Shown one piece after another: positions 1 to 11,000 of a stretch of DNA of 64,000 bases. Positions within the stretch are counted from its first letter, which is position 1, and each line of letters begins with the position of its first letter. The notes below the pieces were generated by a model. That model ran no database searches and had not been told where the DNA came from. It was given only the letters and a program-made list of their open reading frames with translations. Position numbers and translations under genes: made by a program. Origin of the DNA: Beta vulgaris subsp. vulgaris (Eukaryota; Streptophyta; Magnoliopsida; Caryophyllales; Amaranthaceae); the NCBI RefSeq assembly GCF_026745355.1, contig NC_079209.1:6782984-6846983 (forward strand), given 5' to 3'.

Positions 1-582
1 GTCATGAATGTTTCCGGTATCGATCTCAGTGAGATTGTTAACCCAGATTCCTCCTCTTTTTTTTGTTTTGGACTATACAGCAAAAACTGATCTACAAGCT
101 TTGTTCTTCCTATTCAAAATAGCTTCGATTCAAGTATGCCGTAATTTTTGTTTTTTTCTGGGTTTTTGTTTGGTTGATATTTTTGCGCTTTTGTTTGTCT
201 GGGAGGGTGAGAGAGAAGAGAGAGAAGAGGGAGGGTGAGAGAGAAGAGGGAGGCGTGAGAGAGAGAGAGAGAAGAGAGTTTAAATTGTGAGGGTTGCGTA
301 ATTCTTTTTTAAAAAAAGCCCATATAAGGGTTGCGCTTTTTAAAAAAGCGCAACCCTTCTGTAACAGTAGGGTTGCGCTTTTTCAAAAAGCGCAGCCCTT
401 CTGTAACAGTAGGGCTGCACTTTTTAAACAAGCGCAACCCTTCACAAAACAGGGCTGCGCTTGTCTATTAAAACGCAATCCTACTTTAACGAAGGGCTGC
501 GTTTTATTTAAAAGCGCAGCCCTACTGTATAGAAGGGCTGCGTAATGAAGAAAGCGCAAGCCTTCCTTTTTTTTCCCTAGTG
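1..582. mobile_element. Right end of a CACTA (En/Spm) element, left end outside window
   Basis: The right border is a CACTA-type terminus: on the minus strand it reads CACTAGGGAAAA followed by A-rich sequence and GGAAGG. From about 290 to 580 the subterminal zone alternates direct and inverted copies of an AGGGCTGCGCTTTTT/AAAAAGCGCAGCCCT motif, the array type that CACTA transposases bind. The same motif array fills the complete element at 29384-30598, so both belong to one family. A GA-rich tract (about 200-275) precedes the array, as in that copy. No transposase coding is visible. It interrupts the Copia element that follows; the 3 bases after the terminus are AGT. Confidence 0.8.
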
Positions 583-688
583 AGTGTGTTTGGTGGTGTC
601 AGATGAGGTTGTGTTGTGTGTTCAGGCTTGAGCCAATCAGTATCAAAGGTGGGGTTAGAATTTTGTGGACTAGGTTCATGTATAGGTA

Positions 689-1254
689 TCATGTAGGTAT
701 GTTCATTTTTTTTTCATAAAATGGAAACACGGTTTCATGAAATTTAACATCTCTTGAAAGAAACATTTGTTTGGTGATGAGATTCAACATCTTATATCCT
801 TTTTGTGTGGGTGGATAACCTATAAACACACAGGGCACCCTTCTAGGATTAAATTTATCATTAGAGTTAGCTGAATTACAAGCAAATGCCAAGCATCCCA
901 TGACTTTCAGATGATTGTAATCGGGTTTTTTCTTGCATACCATTTCATAGAGGGTTTTGTTGTTCAAAACAAGCACATGAAGTCTGTTGATTATATGTAC
1001 AACAGTAATGACACAGTCACCCCAATACACAAGGGTAGGGCTACTTGGAATCTCAAAGCTCTAGAGATTTCCAAGATGTGCATGTGTTTTCTTTCAGCTC
1101 TGGCATTCTGTTCAGGCCTCTTGACACGGGATGTTTGATGTATGATTCCATTCTTTGAGAACAATTCTCTACATGGTTCATCATCAAATTTCAATGCATT
1201 GTCAGATCTCACAAACTTTATCGACTTCTTGAAGTGTTTCAGCCCATAATTCAT
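689..1254 (-). pseudogene. Copia integrase fragment
   Basis: Two overlapping minus-strand frames carry integrase hallmarks. One has a VRSDNALKF-like stretch, the second catalytic Asp region, followed by EQNARAERKHMHILE, which holds the DDE glutamate context. The other has a C-terminal PCVFIGYPPTQKGYK stretch typical of the Copia GKGY-type tail. The frame shifts at about 1000, so no intact protein is made. Its neighbours are the CACTA terminus on the left and the interrupted protease/gag on the right. Confidence 0.8.
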
Positions 1255-1768
1255 AAAATGATTGTAGGTTGGTTAAGGCTTCAGACTTGTACTCTTGAAG
1301 GTAAATCCATGTAGATATTTTGTTGTAATCTACAATGGTAAGGAAATACATATATTTACCTTTTGTATACACTTTATACGGGCCTCATATGTCTATGTGT
1401 ATTAGTTTAAAAGGTTCAGCAGTATGAAGCACTCAAGGGAAAATGTTGTTTGGTGAATTTGGCTAGATGCAGGTAATGCAGATGAGTTATTTGGTGTTTA
1501 TGAAAGGTTTCACTACATCAATGTGTTGTAGTTTAGAAAGGGAAGCATGTCCTAACCTATGGTGCCATAGAGCTTATTGTTCAGTTTTATTGTGGATTTT
1601 TTTCAAGGTTGGAGGGTTATTTTGTGTAGCTAAGAGGGTGGTTTTGTGAGTAATCTGAGACTTAGGATTCAACTAGTACAACCCATTCCTTTCATAACCA
1701 GTACCCCATACTTGTTAAGTGGTTCTATCTTTGATCACACACTTGTTAGGCAGAAATTAAACTTCACA

Positions 1769-2796
1769 CACTACAAAAAAATGTCCATTTAGATACGGAC
1801 GAAATTCGTCTCTAAATAGGTCAAATCCGTCGCTATATGGGCTTAGAGACGGATATTGTGGCTCTCTAAAACCCTTGTCGCTAATTCGTGTTAGAGACGG
1901 ATTTTGAAAATCCGTCTCTAAGTTTAGAGACGGATTCAAAAACCCGTCTCTAAGTTTAGAGACGGATTTTCAAAATCCGTCTCTAAATTCACTGAAAATT
2001 AAAAAAATAAATGAAATTAACAGCAAGATAGTTCCTAATATTGTCGTGATTATATTTAATCACTTATTATTACCTACCTAGTTCAAGTCGATCTCATTAC
2101 CAGTTCAAAATATTACTCAAGTAAACCCGGTTCAGCTCTACAAGGGAAAGAATAAGTGGAATCCACAGTCGCAAGAACCGATGTACGTAGGAATCGAACT
2201 TGAGACGACCTCAAAGACACAAGGAGAATCTCCAACCAATTACACCAAATGCAATTTGTATACTTCTCTACGTAGTATTGGTGATATGTAGAAGAAATAT
2301 TAGAGACGAATTCAAAAATCCGTCCTTAATTTAGAGACGGATTTTTAAATCCATCCCTAATGTAGAGACGGATTTTTAAAAACCGTCCCTAAATTAAAGA
2401 AGTGCAATAAAATATTCATATATAAATTTAGAGACGGATTTAAAAATCCGTCCCTAAATTAAAGATGTGCAATAAAATAACCATATCTAAATTTAGAGAT
2501 GGATTTTTAAATCCGTCCCTAAATTAGAGACGGATTTTTTAAATCTGTCTCTAAATTATGGAAGTGCAATAAAATATTCATATTTAAATTTAGAGACGGA
2601 TTTTTATAGAAGTGCAATAAAATCTGTCTCTAAATTTAGAGACGGATTTAAAAATCTGTCTCTAATTTAGAGACAGATTCTAAAATCCGTCTCTAAATAA
2701 ATTTATAGATGGCTTATCAATATTCCGTCTCTAAATTAGAAACGGATATATATCCGTCGCCAAAAATCTGTCGCTATATGAGCTTTTTTTGTAGTG
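1769..2796. mobile_element. Non-autonomous CACTA-like element with GAGACGGATTT arrays
   Basis: The ends are CACTACAAAAAAA and its inverted form TTTTTTTGTAGTG. Flanking triplets are ACA and ACG, an imperfect 3-bp target duplication. Both ends carry dense inverted and direct copies of TTTAGAGACGGATTTT (about 1790-1990 and 2300-2750). The middle (about 2000-2290) is unique and non-coding. The size is 1,028 bp and no transposase is present. It lies inside the minus-strand Copia element, between the protease and integrase portions. Short ORFs across the array are repeat artefacts. Confidence 0.8.
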
Positions 2797-2918
2797 ACGG
2801 TTCTCATGTTTCATAAGTTTCTGAACAGATAATAGGTTGTGCTTAAAACTAGGCACATACAAGACTCCTTTGAGAGTAAAGCCATGCATTACCTTCACAT
2901 TACCTATGTGTGTATTCA
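2797..2918 (-). pseudogene. Copia protease / pre-integrase fragment
   Basis: The minus-strand translation includes GVLYVPSFKHNLLSVQKL, the conserved segment after the aspartic protease core in Copia polyproteins. It is truncated on both sides by insertions (CACTA-like element at 2796, solo LTR at 2919). The reading continues beyond the solo LTR at 5448, which confirms that the LTR inserted into this coding region. Confidence 0.75.
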
Positions 2919-5442
2919 TGTAACACCCCGATAATTCTCTTTTTCTAGAAAATACTTTTATAATAAACCTTAGAGAATTACCCAAGCATTATCGCCCGTG
3001 TGATAACATTTCGGCTTACTCAGAATTTTGCAGCGAAAAACAATTTACTAAAAACCAACTTTATTAAAACTTATGAAACCAATAACAATGTCTGAAACTA
3101 AAGTACACCAACTCAAAAACTAATGTCTGAAAACACAAGTTCCTACGAAAGCAACTTAAATGATACTAGTAATACAATGAGTCTCTCCATTCCAGATTCC
3201 CAATGAGATGCATCTGCGAACCTGTAATGTCAATGCTTTCTCGACTCTGCTCCCCCGAAGGATCACCACAGGATCAATAGGCAAAGCCATGATCACACAC
3301 ACAACAAGCACGTAATCAGCAAAGCTGGGTACTACATATCAGGCATAAATAATCCTAAACATGATACTACAAAAGTAACTTGCACGGATAAATAATAATA
3401 TAAACATATAATAATCTGCAGACAACTATTACTGAACTAGACTCTAAACTTTATTTTTTTATAATGGAATAGTTATTGGACGAGTTGACTTATCTAAAAA
3501 TAGGAAATATGGGAGCTACCACATATTCCAAAAATGACCTGCGATATCGAGGAACCTTTGAACTGAAAGAGGGATGGTGATCAATCCATTCCTAGAAGAA
3601 CCCATGGCACGCTCACCATGAAATTCCAACCCTTAGTGTCCAACTCTAGACGTGCACCAGTCTAAAGTCTATAACCTATTCTCGTTTCACTTTACGTTGA
3701 ATATATTTTATTACTTGTGTTGACACAACAAACAAGCAACACATAACTAATACTCAAACAATCATAACAAAATCTCTTTTTATCTTTGGACTAACAAGTG
3801 ATTACAACTCTTCAATCAAGACTCCTTTAATTCCTTTTTATACTTTACTAACTTGCTTGTTGAACCTAGCCAACAATAAACTTTACCTTTATATAGGTAG
3901 AACTTGTAACTTACCAAATCCACGGTCCTTATAAGATAATAAATAATACTCAAAGAATCCATGTAATACATGATTCACTTTAACTTATACTAATTCCTTC
4001 ACGAATTAATAAATAAACTTGACTTATCCTGCTTGCATCAAACTTCCATACAAACATTTATAATCATAATCACTTCTAGTTTACATGTAGCACACAGGCA
4101 AATAACTTGTAAAACAATTCTAGTAATCATATATATGAACAAATAGAGTCCTATACATGATACTAATAAAAAAAATACTCTTAGAGCATGCTTCTAAATC
4201 ACATAGCACGTAGACGATGTACATACCTTGTATAAACCAATCGGTAGGCCACTTTTACTCGCTAAAAGTCTCCTACTACGAAATCTCCGCCTAGAAAATA
4301 AAGTAACGAAAATAAATATCTCGAACTAAAATTTACAGCAACTTTAAAACGATCAAACCCCCTTAAACGTGTTTTAAAATCGTTTTTACGTACCAAACTT
4401 TCGTTATTTTTAATCTCTAGTATAGTACAACTATTCTAGTGATTAAAAATCATTTAAAACTCTTAAATACTTATTTTCTGAAATTACAGCATTATAATAT
4501 TTAATAAATCTTCTGAAAATATATTCAATACATATAAATTATGTACTAACCAAATCTCATGATTTATATTTATATATAGTTTCTAGTGATTAAAAACCCT
4601 AAAAACTATAAATTTCATGATAAAAACTAAAATAAACTTAACATATTAAATTTGAAATTTATTATAATAATAATCATAATAACCAAAATATATATATGCA
4701 TATAAAACAGTAATTTAATTTGCAAATATGATAAATAACAATATAATAACATAAAAACTAGTACTTTAATGGAATCTTAGAGAGGAAGAAAGAAAACAAC
4801 CACAACAATGGGAGGAAGAAAGGGCCGGACAGCATCAGCCACGGAGGAAGGGAACCGGCGGTCAAATTTCGGTTCTTGAGAAGTAAACGTGACGTTTCTT
4901 GTTGAATAAGAAACGTTACTTGGAGAAGAAGAAACAAATAATCTTTGAGAGAAACCTTGAAGAAAACGACGCACAAGGAGGAGAGAGAGAGATTGCCGAG
5001 TGAAAGAGAGAGAATGACGTGAGAAGAGGAGATAAATAAGTGTAGGGTGAAAATATTTTGGGTTTTTAGGATATTTATATAAAGACTTTTACTTGTGGGC
5101 TTAGGAAAAGAGATTTTAATTAATGAAACTTGATGGCTAATAAGATGGGCTATTTAAAACTTTAGTCATCAAATGACTCTTTCCCTTTTTATCACTTTTG
5201 GGCTTTCGATTCCATTAACTACCTTTTTAATATAATTTCAATATTTAAAACTCTTAGTAAAACATGCTTAATTAAAACATTTCAAATTTTATTAAGCTAT
5301 GAAAAATAATTTCAGTTGACTTTTAAAATAGTCAACCCTTTTTAAAAGTCAAATCATTTTCCAAACTCATTTGGATTTAAATATAACTACATAAATACTT
5401 TAATATATTTATGAAAATTCTTCAAAATTGTGGGGGATTACA
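2919..5442 (-). mobile_element. Solo LTR (2.5 kb) with ATTCA target duplications
   Basis: The unit starts TGTAACACCCCG and ends GGGGGATTACA, the TG...CA form of an LTR. It is flanked exactly by ATTCA (2914-2918 and 5443-5447). No internal domain or second LTR is present, so this is a solo LTR left by recombination. A TATA-like tract (about 5080) followed by a CT-rich leader (about 5035-4980) on the minus strand suggests transcription in that direction. The long LTR with TGTAACACC termini resembles Ty3/Gypsy chromoviral LTRs, but that assignment is inference. Two 65-72 aa ORFs at 4758-4976 lie in the leader and are unsupported. Confidence 0.85.
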
Positions 5443-5779
5443 ATTCAGTTGTTGCTCTAGTAGGAAGGATGATTTCAGTTGAGTTGCTTGCTTTAACAAC
5501 ACCACTCAGCTTATGCTCCTGATTCAATGATTCATTCATCATTTGCTTTCAGACTCTGATGATAGGCTATCTATCTGAAGAAATGAGCTTAATTCTTCAT
5601 CAGTCTCAGAATCTTTCATCTGCATCTGATTCGTAATAGCTGAAAGCAATTTTGTTAATTGTTCTATCTATTCCTGACTAAACAACAGTCCAGACTCCCC
5701 TTGGATCACATTTGCAGCTACTTTAGGATGATTCACTCTCCCTCTACTCCACTTGGGTGTTGATGTTCCACCTTGATCC

Positions 5780-6626
5780 TTTTAAGGGCCATTTTGCACC
5801 TGCTTGCCACTCTTAGAATGCCAATTTGGAAATTGTCCAGTGACATACCAACATTTGTCTAAGTTGTGACCTTTCTTGCTACACACTTTGCATATCAACA
5901 CATTCTTATCATTCAATGGTCTGCTGAACATGGCAGACATTTCAATATCTCCCTTTGAGGATTTCAGGACCTCCATTTGTGACTCTTCCTGTTGCAGGAA
6001 CGAGCAAGCCTTTTCCACAGTTGGAAGAGGCACCATCATCAGCAACTGACTCCTTTGAAGTCCATGTTTGTTGTCAAGTCCATTTAGGAACTGAAACAAC
6101 CTAGATTCCTCCTTCTGCAATTCTATGGCTTCAATAATTGTTTTCATTTCATTAGTGATGTTATTGATCATAGGCAAGGTGTGCATACATTCTAATTCTT
6201 CCTAAATCATAGTTAGATTTGTGTAATACTCATTTACAATGGACGAGTTTTGTTTAGTTTCATAGAGATCTTTGTTCAGCTTATATTTTCTAGAACCATT
6301 AGTCAAACAAAATCTCACTTCTAGCTGATTCCATATGTCTTTAACAGAGTTTATATATAGAATATATTTCTTTATGACTGAAAAAAAATTATTATCAATC
6401 CAGGCAACAACTATATTATTAAAAATTTCCCAACTTCAGTTTCCTTGACTACGGTTCCAGTAACAAAGCCCATTTTCCTTTCTGATGCAAGGTTAATCTC
6501 CATGTTTCTTTTCCAAGATCTATAGTATGATGCTCCCTCTCACTTATCAACTGTGATGGATGTTGCTCCATCTGAAAGGTGTAAGAACAAAGGGTTTTGA
6601 ATGTCTGAGAAACCGAGTCTAGACAT
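5780..6626 (-). pseudogene. Copia gag with CCHC zinc knuckle
   Basis: A start codon at 6626 opens a minus-strand frame beginning MSRLGFSDIQNPLF, typical of the N-terminus of Copia gag (UBN2/Retrotran_gag type). An in-frame TGA follows about 30 codons later and at least one frameshift is needed before the 5782-6186 segment. That segment ends in a zinc knuckle CKVCSKKGHNLDKC (C-x2-C-x4-H-x4-C). The stops show it is dead. Upstream lie the PBS and 5' LTR of the same element. Confidence 0.8.
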
Positions 6627-6739
6627 TTTGAGAGAGAAGAATATGAGAAAAGAGAAAAATGAAGGAGGGGAATAAAGATCAGATCTTTGGAATGATTGAG
6701 GTTATTAATGACTGTTCTTCACTCTGGTTTGTATTTGCT

Positions 6740-6751
6740 GCTCTGATACCA
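6740..6751 (-). other. Primer-binding site of the Copia element
   Basis: The minus strand reads TGGTATCAGAGC, complementary to the 3' end of plant initiator tRNA-Met, the usual Copia primer. It lies directly inside the 5' LTR and about 110 bp before the gag start. Confidence 0.85.
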
Positions 6752-7095
6752 CAATAACTAATTTAGTTTCACAGGCCGGATCATCACAAATACACCAAGA
6801 GATTTAGTGTTGAACTTAAAAAGATGAATGAAGAAATAAGAGAGAAAAGAGAGCAGAAGATGAAAGAAGACGATGATTAGATTTTATTAATAACTTGCTT
6901 TAGTAAATGATTACACCCCCCCCCCCCTTTTATAGTAACACTACACAACAAAGTGACAGCTTTTAAATAAGACAAAATAACAGTAATAAAGAAAAGTACT
7001 ATGGCTAGCTCATGATTAGCTCATGATTGCCATACACTGAATTCTAGGTAAATATCAGAAGAATATTATTGAGATTGATGACTCAACACTGTAGT
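6752..7095 (-). repeat. 5' LTR of the minus-strand Copia element (left limit approximate)
   Basis: It is bounded on the inner side by the PBS at 6751. It contains a minus-strand TATA-like CTATAAAAGG (6926-6935) abutting a run of 12 C on the plus strand (6916-6927). The outer limit near 7090, where TGTTGAGTCA begins, is a guess because no second LTR is available for comparison. Confidence 0.5.
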
Positions 7096-7643
7096 ATAAT
7101 GACTAGTATTTTATTTCCTATCAATTAGTAATATAATTTTAATGTAGTTTACTTGATTATACGAAAACTGGATTTTAAATTTCCACTGATAAGAAATTCT
7201 TTATATTACAAATTGTGCATTGTGATAATCTTTTTTGAGTTAAGCGTTGGTTGATTGAAATAGTATAGTATTTTTTTTTTATTGTAATAGTCTTTTTGTC
7301 ATCTCTTGTTACATAGCTTTGTGTTATCATTGATTCTCATTATAGAAAAAGTTAATATTTTAGCTACTTTGGTGTAATTAGATGTGTTATTTGAATAGTG
7401 TTAGAAGTTAATACTTCATTTTGCATGAGGCCAGGTTTGGAAAACAATTGTACTAACTTGAATTTTTCTTATATATTGAAGATGTATCTTTGTAGTAGTA
7501 TGATGTCATTTTAAAATTAGAGCATGCATGTCGATAATTCATAAAATGAAAATTTTCAATGAGGTGCCATGTTATAGGCTCATAGCTAGTTGCGGAGTGC
7601 AAATGGGAAAGGTTTGCTCTTTTGCTATAGAAAGATGACTTAT
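7096..7643. other. AT-rich non-coding stretch
   Basis: No ORF with family motifs, no terminal repeats and no tandem array were recognised here. It is AT-rich intergenic sequence between two LTR-derived pieces. Confidence 0.5.
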
Positions 7644-8450
7644 TGTCGTTACTTCTAATGAAACACTACAAATGAGGTGAATTGTAGTTTATAGTTCGTT
7701 GAACAAAAAAAAACACTAGAAAGACACAAGGATCACAAGATAACTTAATGAGAAACTTCTTGATCCTTTTGATCAATAAGAAAGAAAATTCTCTTTGATT
7801 TTATATTGCAACATTCATTACAACCTATACTCTAAACTTCAAGTTCCTCAATGAACTTGATTTTCCAACTATATTTCCTCTATCACGGATCCTCTCAATT
7901 CTCTTGAATCCTTTTTACCAATACAACTCTATAAATTGAAATTCTAATATTTTAGAGAATTAAACAATATAAGAACTAGGAACATACTTCATACTTGATT
8001 GACTTTATGAGACACATAGGCGGCTAAGGCCATGTGTAGGGTGAGCAACTGCATAGGGCCCCCGAAATATAAGGGCCTAATTCTATTAGTGGTCCGTCCA
8101 AAGAAAAAAAAAACTTAATTGATTACAAATACAAATATATAGAGATTAATTTCTATTTGGTGTTTTTCTTGTTCTTCTCCTATCTTCCAAAAAGCCCCAT
8201 TTATAACTCTTCCGTCTCTTCTATTCAACAAAAAAAAAAATTAATCTTTATAATTTATTTTAGCACAGGGCCCCCCTAATTTTATGAGACGGCCCTGATG
8301 AGACACTTATAAATTTTTTGCTCTTAGTCAATTGTACATAAAATCAGAAATTTGATCCCCTTTTATGAACTTACAAAGCAATCCCCCACTTCTACCACTA
8401 AATGTTAGCTCCCCTTGATTTTAGGAACCAACGAACTTAGTGACTTGAAG
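7644..8450 (+). repeat. Decayed LTR relic related to the solo LTR at 27633
   Basis: The start, TGTCGTTACTTC then AAACACTACAA and GAGGTGAATTGTAG, aligns by eye with the start of the solo LTR at 27633-28987 (TGTTATTTCCCT, AACACTACAAGAGG, GGGTGAATTGTAG). The AACTTCTTG block also matches. A hAT-type MITE at 8015-8297 interrupts it. The right boundary is unclear. Confidence 0.4.
8015..8297. mobile_element. hAT-type MITE with ATGAGACA target duplication
   Basis: An 8-bp duplication ATGAGACA (8007-8014 and 8298-8305) flanks a 283-bp segment that starts CATAGGCGGCTAAGG and ends GACGGCCCTG. Minus-strand terminus CAGGGCCGTC and plus-strand terminus CATAGGCGGC are imperfect inverted repeats. GGGCCC-rich blocks lie near both ends. 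The 8-bp duplication fits hAT transposition. There is no coding capacity. Confidence 0.7.
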
Positions 8451-8465
8451 AAAATATGGTAATTA

Positions 8466-8708
8466 CTCCCTCCATCCTCTATTAATTTATCCCTATTTCT
8501 TTTAAGGGTGTTCTTTATTAGTTTACCTCTTTCTTTTTTTTTTTGCTATTTTTGGAATGAGACCACAAACTTTTTAGCACACATATATTCAACTTTAAAT
8601 ATAAATAATATTTTATCTCTCTTTGTATGCCCCACAATACTATTCCTCCTAAAATTATGTGCAAAAGAAAGGGGTAAACTAATAGAGGACAGGAATAGTG
8701 GAGGGAAT
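8466..8708. mobile_element. Stowaway-type MITE
   Basis: It is flanked by TA dinucleotides. It begins CTCCCTCCATCC and ends GTGGAGGGAAT, with further complementarity inward (ATTAATTTATCCC versus GGGGTAAACTAATAG). The CTCCCTCC terminus and TA target are typical of Tc1/mariner-related Stowaway MITEs. The 78-aa ORF at 8508-8744 lies inside and is fortuitous. Confidence 0.7.
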
Positions 8709-9034
8709 TACTTGCAAGTAAAAAAAGATCAAAGATTATTTTAATGAAAGTTTGCTATTTTATTTGAAGAAACTAAACAGATTAATACACAAGTGGATCA
8801 ACATCAAAGCCGATGGGCCAACATCGCAACATAGATTAATGTTGTTTTTCGGAAAAAAAAATTAAGATTCTTATTTATCAGAAAATTTATAAAGTTATTT
8901 TTCACCAATCATAATACATTCTGACAAATTCCCAAAAGTAAAACACCTATTATTGTAGGAAAAACCTTTAAATTCTAAAAAGTTTGAAACTCGGTTCAAT
9001 TCGAAGCCTCGAACACAATCGCAAATATTGCACC

Positions 9035-9616
9035 TGTTAAATATGACTTGAAATCTTGTGAATGGCATAAGGCTAACTTTGAATGCACATATCTCTCAAT
9101 CTATAAATGATTTTGATGTGATTCAAATTGGAGGTGATAGCTTGTTCAAAGAGCTTTCCAACGATAGGTCATATGCCCAATTTCGATGAGAAACGAGAAA
9201 GTTATGACTGTTTTACGAAAAACTGACGAAGTTGTTTCGTCCCGGGCCCGACCGGTCGGGCGGTGCGCAGTTTTGAACGCTGAACGCGTTTTTCGATATA
9301 TTTTTCGTTTTAAGTTATCTTTTAGGGTTTGTACGGGTTCCTTATGATTATAAAAGGGCTCTTAGTGTTCATCATTATTAACACAACTTATGAAACACTT
9401 TTAGCCTCTAGATTTAGGACTCTTGTATTATTCTCTCTGATTTTCTCCATTATAGTGAAGAAGCTCTAATCCCCACCTGTGGATGTAGGTCAAATTTGAC
9501 TGAACCGCGTAAATCCTTGTGTTCTTTGTTTGTTCATCTTTATTATTTTCTCACCTTCATTATTTCATTGATTTTATGTTCCGCATTAATCAAACTACAA
9601 CACATCCGTTATAACA
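9035..9616 (+). repeat. 5' LTR of the gag-only element
   Basis: 582 bp, TGTTAAATATG...ATAACA. It is a close match to the 3' LTR at 11001-11602 but lacks a block of about 20 bp in the GC-rich GACCGG region. The segment near 9350 (ATTATAAAAGGGC) is a plausible TATA box. Confidence 0.92.
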
Positions 9617-9619
9617 AAC

Positions 9620-9631
9620 TGGTATCAGAGC
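9620..9631 (+). other. Primer-binding site of the gag-only element
   Basis: TGGTATCAGAGC, the initiator tRNA-Met primer match, sits three bases after the 5' LTR. Confidence 0.88.
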
Positions 9632-9682
9632 TTGGTTGTTTTAAGATCTTAGTGTTTATAGAAAAAGTTTGATTTTTTCATT

Positions 9683-10440
9683 ATGTCAATGAAATACAAT
9701 ATTGAGAAATTTGATAGGCAAGTAAATTTTGACCTATGGCAATTAAAGATGAAAGCCATCCTGGTTCAAAGTGGTTGTTACAAGGCTTTGGTAGGTGCAT
9801 CCAAAAAGCTTCGGATATGACGGATGACAGTGGGAGGATAGGATTTGAAGGCACTCTCAGCAATTCATTTAAGTCTATCTAATGAAGTTCTGAGAGAGGT
9901 TGCCAAAGAACGACTGCTGCGATTTGTGTTGAAGTTGGAGTCACTTTATATGACAAAATAGTGACCAACCGTCTACTACTAAAATTACTTCATGATCTCA
10001 GTCTAGAAGAAGGTAAACCGCTTGAGTCTCATTATAGATGAATTCTTCTCTATAATTATGGATTTGCAAAATATTGATGTTGAGATCGATGATGAGGATA
10101 TGGCTATTAGGTTGTTGTGTTCTTTACCACTTCGTATAAGCACTTTCGAGATACCTTATTATATGGTAAAGATGATTTGAGTTTGCAGGATGTTAAGGAG
10201 GCCTTAACTCAGAGAGATTTAATTGACAATAAATTAGTTAATAAATCTAATAATTCTGCTAACACAAATGCTTTTGCTGCTCATGGTGGAAAGAATTCTG
10301 GAAAAATCTGTAACTATTGTCATGTGAAGGGTCATATTAAATCTGAGTGTTGGAAATTAAAGAAGAAAAGTGGAGAAAGGTCCAATGAGGGTCAATCTGC
10401 AAATATTGCCGACGCTGTTTTGATGATTCTTGCACTTTAG
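9683..10440 (+). pseudogene. Copia gag pseudogene with CCHC knuckle
   Basis: The frame opens MSMKYNIEKFDRQVNFDLW, the N-terminal gag signature (KFDG..F..W), then runs into stops and frameshifts around 9810-10110. The last segment, from 10117, includes a stretch ending ALTQRDLIDNK and the knuckle CNYCHVKGHIKSEC (C-x2-C-x4-H-x4-C). Nothing after 10440 resembles pol. It is dead as a protein, but the LTR ends look recent, so the copy was probably mobilised in trans. Confidence 0.85.
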
Positions 10441-11000
10441 GGTTACAAGATTTGGGGCTGCGGTTTCTACGATCTCTTTATGTTTGGTGCCCTTTTGAGA
10501 TCTCTTGGTAAAACGAGAAACCGTGTGGATTTTGCTATGGAGTCTATGATAGATTTTTGGAGTTTATAATAAATTAGCAATCTTGGTTATGCATTAGATT
10601 TTGTTCTAGTTATGCTATTTCTTATCTCAAATTTGGTACTTTTGTGATTAGTAAGTACAATTGCAATTTAGAAATTATCGTTGTCATTCAGTTTCTAGAA
10701 TTGCCTTTGAGTTTGTTGTTGAGATGAAGAAGTGTTTGAAGAGAGTTTGTCAATTTGATGAAGCATGCTAGCGTTGGTGACTTTATACTCTCGATCTAGG
10801 CCATGTGATGGTTTTGTATACGAATTTTGTTCGAAGACGCATCGGTACACAATTATAGAAGATGTCCCTGGATTGCCTACAATGGGTAGGTTTATGGAAT
10901 TTTGCTTAAGGTGGAGTTCTATGGTGTTTTTGGTTAGCATCATTTTTTGGTTTAAGGTGGAGTTACCTTGTTTGATCGGTTTCAAGTCAAGGTGGAGATT

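Larger units (their letters stand above)
583..7095 (-). mobile_element. Broken Ty1/Copia retrotransposon, minus strand, split by three later insertions
   Basis: Reading right to left on the minus strand: 5' LTR (about 7095-6752), primer-binding site matching initiator tRNA-Met (6751-6740), gag with a CCHC zinc knuckle (5780-6626), protease/pre-integrase fragment (2797-2918) and integrase pieces (689-1254). RT, RNase H and the 3' LTR are missing because the element is cut at 583 by a CACTA terminus and may continue outside the window. A CACTA-like element (1769-2796) and a solo LTR (2919-5442) sit inside it. Many frameshifts and stops make it non-functional. The left LTR boundary is approximate because its partner is not in the window. 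Confidence 0.8.
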
